Below, in pieces: positions 42,271 to 51,654 of a stretch of 64,000 bases of DNA. The notes beneath the pieces are model-generated. The model ran no database searches. It was not told the origin of the DNA and saw only the letters and a list, made by a program, of their open reading frames with translations. Positions within the stretch are counted from its first letter, which is position 1, and each line of letters opens with the position of its first letter. Source of the DNA: Microbacterium sp. zg-Y1090 (GTDB lineage: Bacteria > Actinomycetota > Actinomycetes > Actinomycetales > Microbacteriaceae); contig NZ_CP126742.1 in assembly GCF_030246945.1 (NCBI RefSeq), forward strand, positions 2,976,001 to 3,040,000. The letters run 5' to 3'. The translations under genes and the position numbers were made by a program.

Positions 42271-42726
42271 TCAGCCCACGGCCTTGGCCACGAGGGTCCG
42301 CACGGTGCGGTCGACCGCGTCGGTGTACTCGACGATCGCGAACGCGGTGGGCCACAGCGCACCGTCGTCGAGCGCGGCCTCCTCGTTGAAGCCGATCGTG
42401 GAGTAGCGGGTGTCGAACTTGGATGCCGGCTGGAAGAAGGTCAGCACCTTGCCGTCCCGCGCGTACGAGGGGAAGCCGTACCAGGTCTTCGGGTCGAGAT
42501 CCGGCGCCGTCTCGGTGACCGCCGTGTGGAACCGCTCGGCGAGGAAGCGGTCGGGCTCGGGAAGCGCGGCGATCGCGTCGAGGCACGCCTGCGCCTCGCG
42601 CTCCTTCTTCGCTCCCCCCTTGCCGCCTGCGGCCTGGGCCTTGAGTTCGGCCGCGCGCTGCTTCATGGCCGCGCGCTCGTCAGCGCTGAACGATCCGTCG
42701 TCGCCGTCGCGGGTATCGGGCATCAT
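42271..42726 (-). CDS. DUF1801/YdhG-type protein
   Basis: The 151-residue protein has a charged helical N-terminus (DERAAMKQRAAELKAQAAGGKGGAKKERE) and a C-terminal DUF1801-like domain (AERFHTAVTETAPDLDPKTWYGFPSYARDGKVLTFFQPASKFDTRYSTIGF). The family is linked to iron-related or YdhG-type proteins but has no firm function. Tandem ATGs occur at 42726 and 42723; GGAGG is better spaced (6) from the second. The MATE gene lies upstream in the same direction, with 156 bases between. Confidence 0.8.
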   Translation of the reverse strand: MMPDTRDGDDGSFSADERAAMKQRAAELKAQAAGGKGGAKKEREAQACLDAIAALPEPDRFLAERFHTAVTETAPDLDPKTWYGFPSYARDGKVLTFFQPASKFDTRYSTIGFNEEAALDDGALWPTAFAIVEYTDAVDRTVRTLVAKAVG

Positions 42727-42882
42727 CGTCCTCCCTGTCCGGCCGGAGGCGGGTCCCCCAGCGGACGCCGGAATGATCCCACAGCCGACGACCGTCCACC
42801 AGACTCCGTGGGCGGCGTTCCTGCGGGCGGCGACCCGGGCGGGCGCAACCTGCGCCGGTCGCGGCCTCGTCCCAGCGCGACT

Positions 42883-44403
42883 TCAGCGGCCGCTGCGGTC
42901 GCGATCGCGGCGGGCGCCGCGCACGCGCTGCATCCGCTGGCGCAGCCGACGCGCACCGCCGGGGTCGACGACCGGCACCGGCTGCGTCACGACGGCGTCG
43001 ACGGCCATCGACCCGTCGACGGGTCCGATCACCGGGATGGGCGTGGTCGGGGTGAGGGTGGCGGGGAGCACCGGCATGGTGGCGAGACGCCGGTGCTCGC
43101 GGATGTACGCCGGCACGAGCAGCACGACGGCACCGAGCCATGCGAGCGGGTTGCTCCAGGCGACGCCGGCGAACCCGATCAGTCCCCCCAGCACGACGGC
43201 GGCGACCACGCGCATCACGAGCTCGATCGCACCGGTGACGGTGGGGATGAGGGTGTGCCCGAGGCCCTGCAGGGCCCCGCGGACGACGAAGAGCACACCC
43301 AGCAGGCTGTAACTCACGCCGTTGATCACGAGCATGAGGGCGGCCATGGCGACGACGGCATCCGACCCCTCGCCGACGAACAGGCGCACGACACCGCTGC
43401 CGAACAGCACGAGCAGGGCGCCGACGACGACGGATGCCGCGATCGCCATCCACACCGACTGCACGACGCCGCGGCGGATGCGGTCGGGGCGTCGCGCGCC
43501 GAAGTTCTGCGCGACGTACATCGACACGGCAAGGCCCAGCGACTGCAGCAGCGCGACGGCGAGCGAGTCGACGCGCGAGGCCGTGGTGTAGGCGGCCACC
43601 GCGTCGGCGCCCAGCTCGTTCAGGCGCACCTGCACGGCGAGGGTGCCGATGGCGATGATGGAGGCCTGGAAGCCCATGGGCAGGCCGAGCCGAAGGTGGT
43701 CGGCGAGGTCCTCCCATGACACCCGCCAGTCGCTGCGGCGCATCTGCAGCGCCGGCACGCGGCGGCGCACGAAGTCGACGCACAGCACGACGGACAGCCC
43801 CTGGGCGACGACGGTCGCCAGCGCCGCACCCCCGATGCCCCACTGCAGGGGGCCGACCATCAGCACCACGAGCCCCACATTGATGACGCACGCGACGGTG
43901 AGGAAGATCAGCGGCGTGCGCGAGTCCCCGATGGCGCGGATGATCGCCGACAGGTAGTTGAAGAACAGCATCGCCCCGGAGCCCAGGAAGCTCACCTGCG
44001 CGAAGACCGTGGCCTGCGGCATGAGCTCCGCCGGCGTGCGCAGCAGCAGCAGCATCGGCTCCGACAGCAGCGGCCCGGCGATGGTCAGCAGCACCGTCGC
44101 GATGGCGGTGAGCAGCGTGCCGGCGGCCACGGACCGGCGCACGCCCGCCGCGTCGCGGGCGCCGAACGCCTGCGCCGTGGGGATGGCGAACCCGGTCGTC
44201 AGGCCCCAGACGAACCCGAGCAGAAAGAAGAAGAGGCTGCCGGTAGCGCCGACCGCCGCCAGGGCTTCGACCCCCAGCCACCTCCCGACGACCACGGCGT
44301 CGGCGAACTGGTACATCTGCTGCACCACGTTGCCCAGCAGCAGCGGAACCGAGAACAGCAGGATGACGCGCCAGGGGCTGCCGGTGGTCAGGGACGTGGA
44401 CAT
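42883..44403 (-). CDS. MATE-family efflux transporter
   Basis: The 506-residue protein has 12 predicted transmembrane helices and the MATE start PWRVILLFSVPLLLGNVVQQMYQFADAVVVGRWLGVEALAAVGATGS, with repeated symmetry in the second half (LRLGLPMGFQASIIAIGTLAVQ). It likely exports cationic compounds using an ion gradient. ATG 44403 has GAAGG eight bases upstream; an earlier start lies over unconserved sequence. A Pro/Arg-rich cytoplasmic tail of about 60 residues (VLPATLTPTTPIPVIGPVDG to the end) is longer than usual. Confidence 0.92.
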   Translation of the reverse strand: MSTSLTTGSPWRVILLFSVPLLLGNVVQQMYQFADAVVVGRWLGVEALAAVGATGSLFFFLLGFVWGLTTGFAIPTAQAFGARDAAGVRRSVAAGTLLTAIATVLLTIAGPLLSEPMLLLLRTPAELMPQATVFAQVSFLGSGAMLFFNYLSAIIRAIGDSRTPLIFLTVACVINVGLVVLMVGPLQWGIGGAALATVVAQGLSVVLCVDFVRRRVPALQMRRSDWRVSWEDLADHLRLGLPMGFQASIIAIGTLAVQVRLNELGADAVAAYTTASRVDSLAVALLQSLGLAVSMYVAQNFGARRPDRIRRGVVQSVWMAIAASVVVGALLVLFGSGVVRLFVGEGSDAVVAMAALMLVINGVSYSLLGVLFVVRGALQGLGHTLIPTVTGAIELVMRVVAAVVLGGLIGFAGVAWSNPLAWLGAVVLLVPAYIREHRRLATMPVLPATLTPTTPIPVIGPVDGSMAVDAVVTQPVPVVDPGGARRLRQRMQRVRGARRDRDRSGR

Positions 44404-44612
44404 GCGGGAGCCTTCACGCTTCGGGTCGGTGGGCGTCGCGGGACGCCGATGAGACATCCTATCGAATCGATTCGGCACCCGATGACGGTGGGCGCGAGCG
44501 CCCTCCGGGCCTGCAGACGCAGCCCCCGCAACCTCTGCCCTCGCGTGGGGACAAGGGCTATCGTGAACGCGCCGGACGCCCCGCCCGGCCCGAAGACGAC
44601 GGAGGTACAGCG

Positions 44613-45638
44613 ATGCGCGGAGTGATCCTGGAGGCACCCGGCCAGGTGCAGGTCGGAGAGCGCGACGACCCGACGATCATCGAGCCGACGGATGCCGTCA
44701 TCAAGCTGGCCGCGACGTGCATCTGCGGCTCCGACCTCTGGCCTTACCGGGGTGCGGACACCGTGCGCGGCCCCATGCCCATGGGGCACGAGTACGCCGG
44801 CGTCGTCACCGCGGTCGGCGACGAGGTGCGCACCGTGAAGGGGGGCGACTTCGTCGTGGGCTCGTTCTTCGCCTCCGACGGCACCTGCGAGATCTGTCGC
44901 GATGGGTACGAATCGCGCTGCGTGCACGCCGTGCCCATGGGGCGCATCGGCACTCAGGCGGAGTTCGCCCGCATCCCGTTGGCCGACGGCACCCTCGTCG
45001 CGACCCCCGGCACGCCCGATGCCGACCTGATCCCGTCGCTGCTCGCGGCATCCGACGTGCTCGGCACGGGCTGGTTCGCGGCGACAGCCGCCGGCGTCGG
45101 CCCCGGCAAGACCGTGGTCGTCGTCGGCGACGGCGCGGTCGGACTCATGGGCGTGCTCGCCGCGCAGCGGCTGGGAGCCGAGCGCATCATCGCGATGAGC
45201 CGCCACGCCGACCGGCAGGCGCTGGCCCGCGAGTTCGGCGCGACCGACATCGTCGAGGAACGCGGCGACGCCGGCGTCGCCCGCATCAAAGAGCTCACCG
45301 GCGGGCTGGGCGCGCACTCCGTCATCGAGGCGGTCGGCACCCACGAGTCGATGCTGCAGGCCCTGCGCGCCACACGTCCCGGCGGCCACATCGGGTTCGT
45401 CGGCGTGTCGCACGACGTGGAGCTTCCCGGCCGGGAGCTCTTCTTCTCCCTCGTGCACCTGCACGGCGGCCCGGCCCCGGTGCGGCGATTCCTGCCCGAG
45501 CTGATCCGTCTCATCTGGGATCGCGAGATCGACCCAGGCAAGGTCTTCGACCTGTCGCTGCCCCTCGAAGAGGCTGCGGAAGGCTACAAGGCGATGGACG
45601 AGCGCCGGGCGATCAAGGTGATGCTGACGATGGACTGA
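44613..45638 (+). CDS. Zinc-dependent alcohol dehydrogenase family protein
   Basis: The 341-residue MDR enzyme has catalytic-zinc ligands Cys38 (CICGSD) and His59-Glu60 (GHEYAGVV) and the Rossmann motif VVVVGDGAVGLMGVLAAQRLGA. The structural-zinc lobe reads DGTCEICRDGYESRC, with only three Cys; the first Cys is Asp, which may still ligate. It should oxidise an alcohol with NAD(P). GGAGG precedes the ATG and TATCGT (44559-44564) could be the -10 element. It is followed by an SDR gene 94 bases away. Confidence 0.9.
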   Translation: MRGVILEAPGQVQVGERDDPTIIEPTDAVIKLAATCICGSDLWPYRGADTVRGPMPMGHEYAGVVTAVGDEVRTVKGGDFVVGSFFASDGTCEICRDGYESRCVHAVPMGRIGTQAEFARIPLADGTLVATPGTPDADLIPSLLAASDVLGTGWFAATAAGVGPGKTVVVVGDGAVGLMGVLAAQRLGAERIIAMSRHADRQALAREFGATDIVEERGDAGVARIKELTGGLGAHSVIEAVGTHESMLQALRATRPGGHIGFVGVSHDVELPGRELFFSLVHLHGGPAPVRRFLPELIRLIWDREIDPGKVFDLSLPLEEAAEGYKAMDERRAIKVMLTMD

Positions 45639-45676
45639 CGGCCCGGGCGATCACGGCTCCGCGCCCCTCTTCCCTT

Positions 45677-45687
45677 TGGTCAGACCA
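45677..45687. promoter_or_regulatory. GntR/FadR-type candidate operator
   Basis: TGGTCAGACCA is a perfect palindrome of the form TGGTNNNACCA, the usual FadR-subfamily operator. It lies 45 bases before the SDR gene at 45732. No GntR-family gene is in the window. Confidence 0.45.
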
Positions 45688-45731
45688 CATGCAATCATGG
45701 CCATAGGAACCCCAGAGAAAGGGCACAGACC

Positions 45732-46514
45732 ATGACCCGCACAGCCGTCATCACCGGTTCTGCCAGCGGAATCGGACGGGCCGCCGCCGAGCTCCTCGCC
45801 GAACGCGGCTACCGCGTGATCGGCGTCGACATCGCCGGGGCCGACGTGAACGTCGACCTCACGACCACCGAGGGCCGCGAGGCCCTGGTCGCCGAGGTCA
45901 CCGACCTCTCGGACGGCGTCGTCGACGTCGTCATCGCCAACGCGGGACTGTCGTCGCCGACCGTCGCCACCGCCGCGGTCAACTTCTTCGGCGCCGTCGC
46001 CACCCTCACCGGGCTGCGGCCGCTGCTGGCCGCCTCGCCCGCCCCGCGCGCCGTGGCCACCACCTCGATGGCGGCGCTGTTCCCGCCCGACGAGGCGCTG
46101 CTGCAGGCCTTCCTCGCCGAGGACGAGCCGACCGCACTGGCCAGGGCGACCGAGCTGGCCGCCGGAGGCCCGGAGGTGGCGAACCTCATCTACGGCACGT
46201 CGAAGCAGGGCCTCGCCCGCTGGCTGCGGCGCGTCGCCCCCACGGCCGAGTGGGCCGGGGCGGGCATCGCCCTCAACGCGGTGGCCCCCGGGGTCGTCGC
46301 CACCCCCATGACCTTCGACCTCACCGGCACCGAGGAGGCCAAGGCGGCCCTGCTGGAGCGGGTGCCCATGCCCCTCAACGGCATCTTCGAGCCGGGCGAC
46401 GTCGCCAGCCTCATGGCCTGGCTCGTCAGCGAGGAGAACGCGCACCTCTGCGGTCAGGTGATCTACATCGACGGCGGGTCGGATGCCGTCATCCGCGGCG
46501 ACTCCACCTGGTGA
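45732..46514 (+). CDS. SDR-family oxidoreductase (3-alpha-hydroxysteroid-dehydrogenase-like)
   Basis: The 260-residue Rossmann protein has ITGSASGIGRAAAELLAERGYRVIGVD (TGxxxGxG at 8-15), VVIANAGLSSP and the active site YGTSKQG with Tyr and Lys. The layout, including a long insert with the TTSMAAL strand and C-terminal IDGGSDAVIRGD, resembles 3-alpha-HSD/carbonyl-reductase-like SDRs. The substrate is unknown. AGAAAGGG precedes the ATG, and a GntR-type operator-like palindrome lies upstream. Confidence 0.88.
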   Translation: MTRTAVITGSASGIGRAAAELLAERGYRVIGVDIAGADVNVDLTTTEGREALVAEVTDLSDGVVDVVIANAGLSSPTVATAAVNFFGAVATLTGLRPLLAASPAPRAVATTSMAALFPPDEALLQAFLAEDEPTALARATELAAGGPEVANLIYGTSKQGLARWLRRVAPTAEWAGAGIALNAVAPGVVATPMTFDLTGTEEAKAALLERVPMPLNGIFEPGDVASLMAWLVSEENAHLCGQVIYIDGGSDAVIRGDSTW

Positions 46515-46572
46515 ACCGAGCGGCCATGCGGGCCCCGGATACGCTGTCGGAAGACGACGGAAAGGGTCCCGC

Positions 46573-47424
46573 ATGACCGCCCAGCCCAGCACTCCCGATC
46601 CCATCCGCGGCGCCACGGTGCTGATCACCGGCGGCGCGCGCGGGATGGGCGAGCTGTTCGCCCGTCGCGCCGTCGCCGGCGGCGCGCGGGCCATCGCCCT
46701 CTGGGACGTGGACGAGCAGACGGCGAGCGCCCTGGCGGCGCGCCTCAGCGCCTCGGGTGTGGATGTGCGCGCCTACCGCGTGGACATCTCCCGCCAGGAG
46801 GAGATCGTCGCGGGCCTGGCGCGCATGCGCGAGGAGCTCGGCGAGCCCGATGTGCTCGTCAACAACGCCGGCATCGTGCGCGGCGGGGTGTTCTGGGACA
46901 ACGACCCCGAGCGCGACATCGAACTGACCATGCGCGTGAACACGCTCGCGGCCATGTGGCTGACCCGCGAGGTTCTGCCGGCGATGATCTCCGACACCTC
47001 CCGCCCCAAGCGCATCCTCAACATCGCCTCGGCCGCCGGCACGCTGGCGAACCCGAACATGGCGGTCTACGCGGCATCCAAGTGGGCGATGATCGGCTGG
47101 AGCGACTCGGTGCGGCTGGAACTGCGGGCGCGCGGCCACCGCCACATCGGCGTGACGACCTTCTGCCCCAGCTACATCTCCACCGGCATGTTCGCCGGAG
47201 CGCGCGGCCCGCTGCTGACCCCCATCATGACGCCGCAGCAGGCCACCCGCGCCGCGTGGCGTGGCCTTGTGCGCGGCACGCCGATGGTGCTGCGCCCGTG
47301 GACGGTCAAGCTCGCTCTGGCGCTGCGCGGCGTGCTTCCCACCCGCGTCTGGGACGTCGTGGCCGACAAGGTCTTCCACGTGTACTCCTCGATGGACCAC
47401 TTCACCGGCCGCTCCGGCTCCTGA
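46573..47424 (+). CDS. SDR-family oxidoreductase
   Basis: The 283-residue protein has VLITGGARGMGELFARRAVAGGARAIALWDVD (TGxxxGxG), VNNAGIVRGG, and catalytic Ser-Tyr-Lys in ILNIASAAGTLANPNMAVYAASKWAMIGW. The late basic/hydrophobic segment VLRPWTVKLALALRGVLPTRVWDVVADKVF is like retinol/lipid-type SDRs that contact membranes. GGAAAGGG precedes the ATG and TACGCT (46540-46545) could be the -10 element. It may act in lipid metabolism; not proven. Confidence 0.88.
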   Translation: MTAQPSTPDPIRGATVLITGGARGMGELFARRAVAGGARAIALWDVDEQTASALAARLSASGVDVRAYRVDISRQEEIVAGLARMREELGEPDVLVNNAGIVRGGVFWDNDPERDIELTMRVNTLAAMWLTREVLPAMISDTSRPKRILNIASAAGTLANPNMAVYAASKWAMIGWSDSVRLELRARGHRHIGVTTFCPSYISTGMFAGARGPLLTPIMTPQQATRAAWRGLVRGTPMVLRPWTVKLALALRGVLPTRVWDVVADKVFHVYSSMDHFTGRSGS

Positions 47425-47566
47425 CGCGCGGCGGTCGCCAGCGGGCAGCCGCGGCCGGCGCGCACAACGTCGCCATGCCGCGCCCGAGACCGGGTTGCGC
47501 GCGCGCCCGCGCGGTTTCGTCGCCGGATCAGCGCTGTTGTGCACACGAGGCCGGGGACGCCGGTCG

Positions 47567-48541
47567 TCACAGCGGCTGCTGCAGCAGCAGACGGTGCAGG
47601 ATCGAGCCCTCCGGGACGGTCTCGGGGTCGTACTTGTAGCTGAGCTTCTGCACGATCGACAGGCGCGCCATGATCTCGGCGACCCCGGGGAACCACGGTT
47701 GCATCATGCTCAGCTGCAGCAGGTGGCTCGCGGTGCTCGACAGCGGCGGCACGCGTGACCACTGCCCGCGGAACTCGGGGATCAGCGCATAGAGGGTCTC
47801 GAAGATCCGGTGGTACAGGAAGTAGTCCGGCACGTCGGAGCGCTCCTGCCACCACATGTCCAGCGCGAGCCGCTGCAGCGTGATGATGAGCGAGCCCGGA
47901 ACCGACGCGATGAACCAGTTGCCGATCTCCCGGTGGGTCCAGCGGGGGTAGACCACGCCCGCATCGAGGTAGGTGAGGATCACGTCCTGCAACGGCCCGG
48001 GCAGCCAGCAGGTGGCATCCACCCAGATGCCGCCGTGCTGTTCGAGCAGAGCCACCCGCAGGTAGTCGGCGTAGTGGGCCTTGTGGTCTTGCGCCAGCAC
48101 CGCCGTCACGCGCTCGGGCACGGCGATGAGCTCGTGGATGCCGGCGGCATCGAGGAAGCGGGCATCGGGGTGCACCTCGCGCAGTCGCTCCATGCACGCG
48201 CGGACGAGGTCCGGGGCGCCGTCGATGCCGGTGTCCCAGTAGACGTACACGGGGAGCTCCTGCGTCCCCACGCGGCTGCCGTCCTCGGCCGCCAGGCGCC
48301 GGCCGTGCGCGACGCGCCCGCGTCCGGCGGGGAGCCCGGCGGCTGCGCGCAGCTCCGCGACCCGGGGGGTCAGGAACTCCGTCACGATACGCCGGCCCTC
48401 GCGGGCGGCGGCGGGATCGACGGTGTCCTTGAACCGCTCGACGCGGGAGAACTGCGATTCGAGCCCCTCGAGGAAGGCCGTCACCGGGCCGGGGCTCGGC
48501 GCCCCCGCCGACGCGCCATCCACCGCGCTCATCGTGCCCAT
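47567..48541 (-). CDS. Capsular polysaccharide synthesis-type glycosyltransferase
   Basis: The 324-residue protein resembles the Caps_synth/sugar-binding DXD family: LPVYVYWDTGIDGAPDLVRACMERLREVHPDARF, then HYADYLRVALLEQHGGIWVDATCWLPGPL, in which YADYLR and GGIWVDAT match the acidic metal site. It probably transfers a sugar to a surface glycan in the cytosol. No other glycan genes are adjacent. Two nearby starts exist (48541, 48532). It converges with the SDR gene over a 142-base gap. Confidence 0.75.
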   Translation of the reverse strand: MGTMSAVDGASAGAPSPGPVTAFLEGLESQFSRVERFKDTVDPAAAREGRRIVTEFLTPRVAELRAAAGLPAGRGRVAHGRRLAAEDGSRVGTQELPVYVYWDTGIDGAPDLVRACMERLREVHPDARFLDAAGIHELIAVPERVTAVLAQDHKAHYADYLRVALLEQHGGIWVDATCWLPGPLQDVILTYLDAGVVYPRWTHREIGNWFIASVPGSLIITLQRLALDMWWQERSDVPDYFLYHRIFETLYALIPEFRGQWSRVPPLSSTASHLLQLSMMQPWFPGVAEIMARLSIVQKLSYKYDPETVPEGSILHRLLLQQPL

Positions 48542-48713
48542 CCGTCGCGGCGACCACCGAAGGCTGGCGTCATCGCCCCATCATGTCGCGCCGGAGGCCC
48601 CGCGACCACCCTCCCCGTGGTCGGCGTCCTCCGCTCCCTGCGCCGAGTCGTCGACGGCCGCGTGCCGCGTGTCGCGACGGCGCGGCCGTTCTGACCCCGG
48701 CGACGCCGCGACG

Positions 48714-48719
48714 TAATCT
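48714..48719 (+). promoter_or_regulatory. Possible -10 element for the acyl-CoA ligase gene
   Basis: TAATCT, six bases, then GTG 48726. No Shine-Dalgarno sequence lies before the GTG, so a leaderless transcript is likely. Confidence 0.5.
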
Positions 48720-48725
48720 TGTCCA

Positions 48726-50447
48726 GTGCAGATGAACGAGACCCGCGCCTGGAACCGCTTCTACGCCGAGGGGACCCCGGTGGACATCGAGGTGGCGACC
48801 GGGTCACTCGTGGACCTGCTCGACGAGCGGGTCGCGCAGTATGCCGATCTCCCCGCCGTGACGTTCTTCGGCGCCTCGATGACGTACCGCGAGCTGGCCG
48901 ACCGTGTCGCCCGTGTCGCGGGCGGCCTCGCCGAGCTGGGCGTGAAGGCCGGCGACCGCGTCGCCCTGGTCCTGCCCAACGCCCCGCAGCACCTGGTCGC
49001 CTTCTACGCCGTGCTACGCCTGGGGGCGATCGTCGTCGAGCACAACCCGCTGTACACCCGCGACGAGCTCGAGGTGCAGTTCCGCGACCACGGCGCGCGG
49101 CACGTCATCACGTGGGACAAGATGGCCCCGGTCATCCAGGCGATGCCCGCCGACCTCGGCATCACCACGGTCATCTCCGTCGACATCACCCGCGCCATGC
49201 CGCTGGCGACCCGGCTCGCGCTGCGCCTGCCCATCGAGAAGGCGCGCGCCTCACGCGACAAGCTCACCGCGCCGGCCCCCGGCACCATCCCGTTCTCGCA
49301 GCTGGAGAAGTCGGCGCCGCTGCCGGCATCCACCCCCCGCCCCCGCGCGGGCGACCTCGCCTGCCTGCAGTACACCTCGGGCACCACCGGCGTGCCCAAG
49401 GGCGCCATGATCACGCACGCGAACCTCTGGTCCAACGCCCGCCAGGGAGCGGCCTGGATGCCGCGCTTCGCGCACGGCGAGGGCCGCATCTACGGCCTGC
49501 TGCCGATGTTCCACTCGTTCGGCGTGCTGCTGTCGGTGATCTACGCCGTCGAGACGGGCTCGAACGCCGTGCTGTTCCCGACCTTCGACCCCGAGCTGGT
49601 GTCGCAGGCGGCGAAGAAGTACCCGCCGACGTTCATCCCCGCCGTGCCGCCGATGTTCGACCGGCTCGCCCGCGTCGCGCGTGACGGCAAGCTCGACCTG
49701 TCGGGCGTCGTCTACGCCATCTCGGGTGCGATGACCCTCACCCCGACGATCGTGAAGCGCTGGGAGGAGCAGGCCGGCAGCATGCTCAACGAGGGCTACG
49801 GGCTCACCGAGACCAGCCCGGTGGCGCTCGCGAACCCGTTCAACGATTCCCGCAAGATCGGCGCCATCGGCATCCCGTTCCCCTCCACCGACATCCGCGT
49901 GGTCGATCCGAACGAACCGACCCGCGAGGTCGAGCTGGGTGAGGTCGGGGAGCTTCTCATCAAGGGCCCGCAGGTGTTCCAGGGCTACTGGAACCGCCCG
50001 GAGGAGACCGCGCAGGCGCTGCTCGAGGGCGGCTGGCTGCGCACCGGCGACCTGGTCGTGCAGGACGACGACGGCTTCGTGACCGTCGTCGACCGCAAGA
50101 AGGAGATCATCATCACCGGCGGCTTCAACGTCGCCCCCACCGAGGTCGAGAAGGTGCTCAACGAGGTGCCGGGCATCGCAGCATCCGCTGTCGTCGGCAT
50201 CCCCCGCGGCGGTGGAGCCGAGGTCGTGACCGCCGTCGTCGTGCTCGAGCCGGGAGCGACGTTCGACGAGGATGCCGCCCGGGCGGCGGCCCGCGAGCAG
50301 CTCGCCGAGTACAAGCGGCCGAGCGCCTACCGCGTGTGGGAGGAGCTTCCCACCTCTCTCATCGGCAAGGTGCTGCGCCGTCGGGTGCGCGACACGCTCA
50401 TCGCCGACCGCAACGCGGTGCGCGCGGCGCCCGCCGACGAGGACTGA
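48726..50447 (+). CDS. Long-chain-fatty-acid--CoA ligase
   Basis: The 573-residue ANL-superfamily enzyme has the AMP loop LQYTSGTTGVPKGAMITH, NEGYGLTETSPVALANPFN, WLRTGDLVVQDDDGFVTVVDRKKEIIITGGFNVAPTEVEKVL and the C-terminal catalytic Lys in SLIGKVLRR. It activates fatty acids to acyl-CoA through an acyl-AMP. The start may be GTG 48726 or ATG 48732; the GTG fits the -10 spacing. A palindromic region follows its stop. It is FadD-like; chain length cannot be read. Confidence 0.92.
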   Translation: MQMNETRAWNRFYAEGTPVDIEVATGSLVDLLDERVAQYADLPAVTFFGASMTYRELADRVARVAGGLAELGVKAGDRVALVLPNAPQHLVAFYAVLRLGAIVVEHNPLYTRDELEVQFRDHGARHVITWDKMAPVIQAMPADLGITTVISVDITRAMPLATRLALRLPIEKARASRDKLTAPAPGTIPFSQLEKSAPLPASTPRPRAGDLACLQYTSGTTGVPKGAMITHANLWSNARQGAAWMPRFAHGEGRIYGLLPMFHSFGVLLSVIYAVETGSNAVLFPTFDPELVSQAAKKYPPTFIPAVPPMFDRLARVARDGKLDLSGVVYAISGAMTLTPTIVKRWEEQAGSMLNEGYGLTETSPVALANPFNDSRKIGAIGIPFPSTDIRVVDPNEPTREVELGEVGELLIKGPQVFQGYWNRPEETAQALLEGGWLRTGDLVVQDDDGFVTVVDRKKEIIITGGFNVAPTEVEKVLNEVPGIAASAVVGIPRGGGAEVVTAVVVLEPGATFDEDAARAAAREQLAEYKRPSAYRVWEELPTSLIGKVLRRRVRDTLIADRNAVRAAPADED

Positions 50448-50506
50448 GCCTCCTCCGCCGCGTCGCGCGGTCGTGCGGCGTTCGGTGCCACGCGGGCACC
50501 GGTCGC

Positions 50507-50543
<37 letters not shown>

Positions 50544-50573
50544 CCCGGTCGCCTCTCCCCGGATGCGGTGATC

Positions 50574-50636
50574 CGCCGGAATGCGGATGCCTGCGGGGAG
50601 ATCGTCCGCATCCGGGCGGATCTCCGCATTCCGGCG
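50574..50636. repeat. Large imperfect palindrome between convergent genes
   Basis: CGCCGGAATGCGGA (50574-50587) and TCCGCATTCCGGCG (50623-50636) are perfect 14-base inverted arms. A nested pair GGAGATC/GATCTCC lies inside. It is in the 222-base gap between convergent genes and may act as a bidirectional terminator, but there is no T-run. Confidence 0.7.
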
Positions 50637-50669
50637 CACCCCGGAGCGGTCCCGCACCCTGGCGCGCGC

Positions 50670-51049
50670 TCAGCGCGGGTCGATGCGCAACGTCGTCTCG
50701 TGGGAAGCCGGTCCCGTGACGGTGCCGACGATCTGCGGCCCGTAGCGGTCGTACTTGGCGTGGTAGGCGGCATCCACCGCCTGCTGCGTCGCGGCGTCGG
50801 CGGCGTCGATCGCGGTGAACGTCACGGCACGGTCCGCGCCGCCCGCACGCACCCGTCCCACGCCGGCGTGCCGGGCCCGCCGGTACCAGGGGTTGTCCGG
50901 ACCGTACGCCGACCGGATGTAGAGGGCGTCGCCGGAGCGCACCGTCCAGATGGGACGAAGGGGCGGTCCGTGCCGTCGCGGCGGGTCGAGGAGACCTGCA
51001 GCTCCTCGGCACCGCCGATCCTGGTGAGGTCATCGGCATCCCAGCTCAT
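50670..51049 (-). pseudogene. DUF2255-family gene with a frameshift
   Basis: The N-terminal part (SWDADDLTRIGGAEELQVSS, ATG 51049 with GGGGAG upstream) and the C-terminal part (PIWTVRSGDALYIRSAYG, then WYRRARHAGVGRVRAGG and ending LRIDPR) match one DUF2255-type domain but lie in different frames. The switch is at a GGGG run (50960-50963; CCCC in gene orientation). Adding one C would join RDGTDRP to LRPIWTVR. It is either a true one-base deletion or a sequencing error. Function of the family is unknown. Confidence 0.75.
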
Positions 51050-51200
51050 CGTCTCCCCCTCCGCCGGCGCCGGCACCGGAGGCCGGACGGCTGGCTCCGA
51101 CGGTACGACGCCGCCGACGGCCGCGCCAGGGTCCCCCTCGACGGCGGCGGCGCTGCGCTCTACGCTGACCGGCATCCGGACGACGCTGCGAGGTGAGGAC

Positions 51201-51539
51201 ATGACCGTGATGGTGGGTGCGGCCCGGCGCGATCTGCTCGACCGCGTGCTGCGGCGCCTCCCGGCGGGAGTGGTGCGCGAAGTGCCGATGTTCGGCACGA
51301 TCGCCGTGATGTTCGACGGGGCGATGCTGGTCGCGGCCCGGAAGGACCTGGGGCTGCTCGTGCACGTCAGCGCCGACGAAGACGCCGATCTCGTGACGCG
51401 GCCCGAAGCCGTGCGCGCCGAGATGGGCCCCGGCCGTTCGATGGGGCCGGGGTGGATCCACATCCACGCCGATGCGGCGCAGGATGAGGGGACGCTGGAC
51501 TTCTGGGTCGCGCAGGCGCTGCGACGCCAGGCCGGCTGA
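51201..51539 (+). CDS. TfoX N-terminal-domain protein
   Basis: The 112-residue protein is a single TfoX-N domain: REVPMFGTIAVMFDGAMLVAARKDLGLLVHVSADEDADLV. There is no TfoX C-terminal helix, so a competence-regulator role is not supported; small TfoX-N proteins are of unknown function. AGGTGAGG precedes the ATG. The gene diverges from the frameshifted DUF2255 gene, whose start is 152 bases away. Confidence 0.85.
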   Translation: MTVMVGAARRDLLDRVLRRLPAGVVREVPMFGTIAVMFDGAMLVAARKDLGLLVHVSADEDADLVTRPEAVRAEMGPGRSMGPGWIHIHADAAQDEGTLDFWVAQALRRQAG

Positions 51540-51654
51540 CCCGCCGGCGGCGCCGGGGGCGGGTTGCGGCTGACCGTTCGACGCGGGTGCCCCGAGCAGC
51601 CTGCGCGCAGGAACGGCCTTCCGCCTCCTCTCCCGAGGTCTCAGGCTGGATGCC

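Noticed and set aside
47425..47566. Intergenic GCACAAC/GTTGTGC inverted repeat as an operator
   Set aside because: Arms are about 65 bases apart, in a convergent gap, with no promoter nearby.
51201..51539. Competence regulator TfoX
   Set aside because: Only the N-terminal domain is present, without the C-terminal helical domain; no competence genes nearby.
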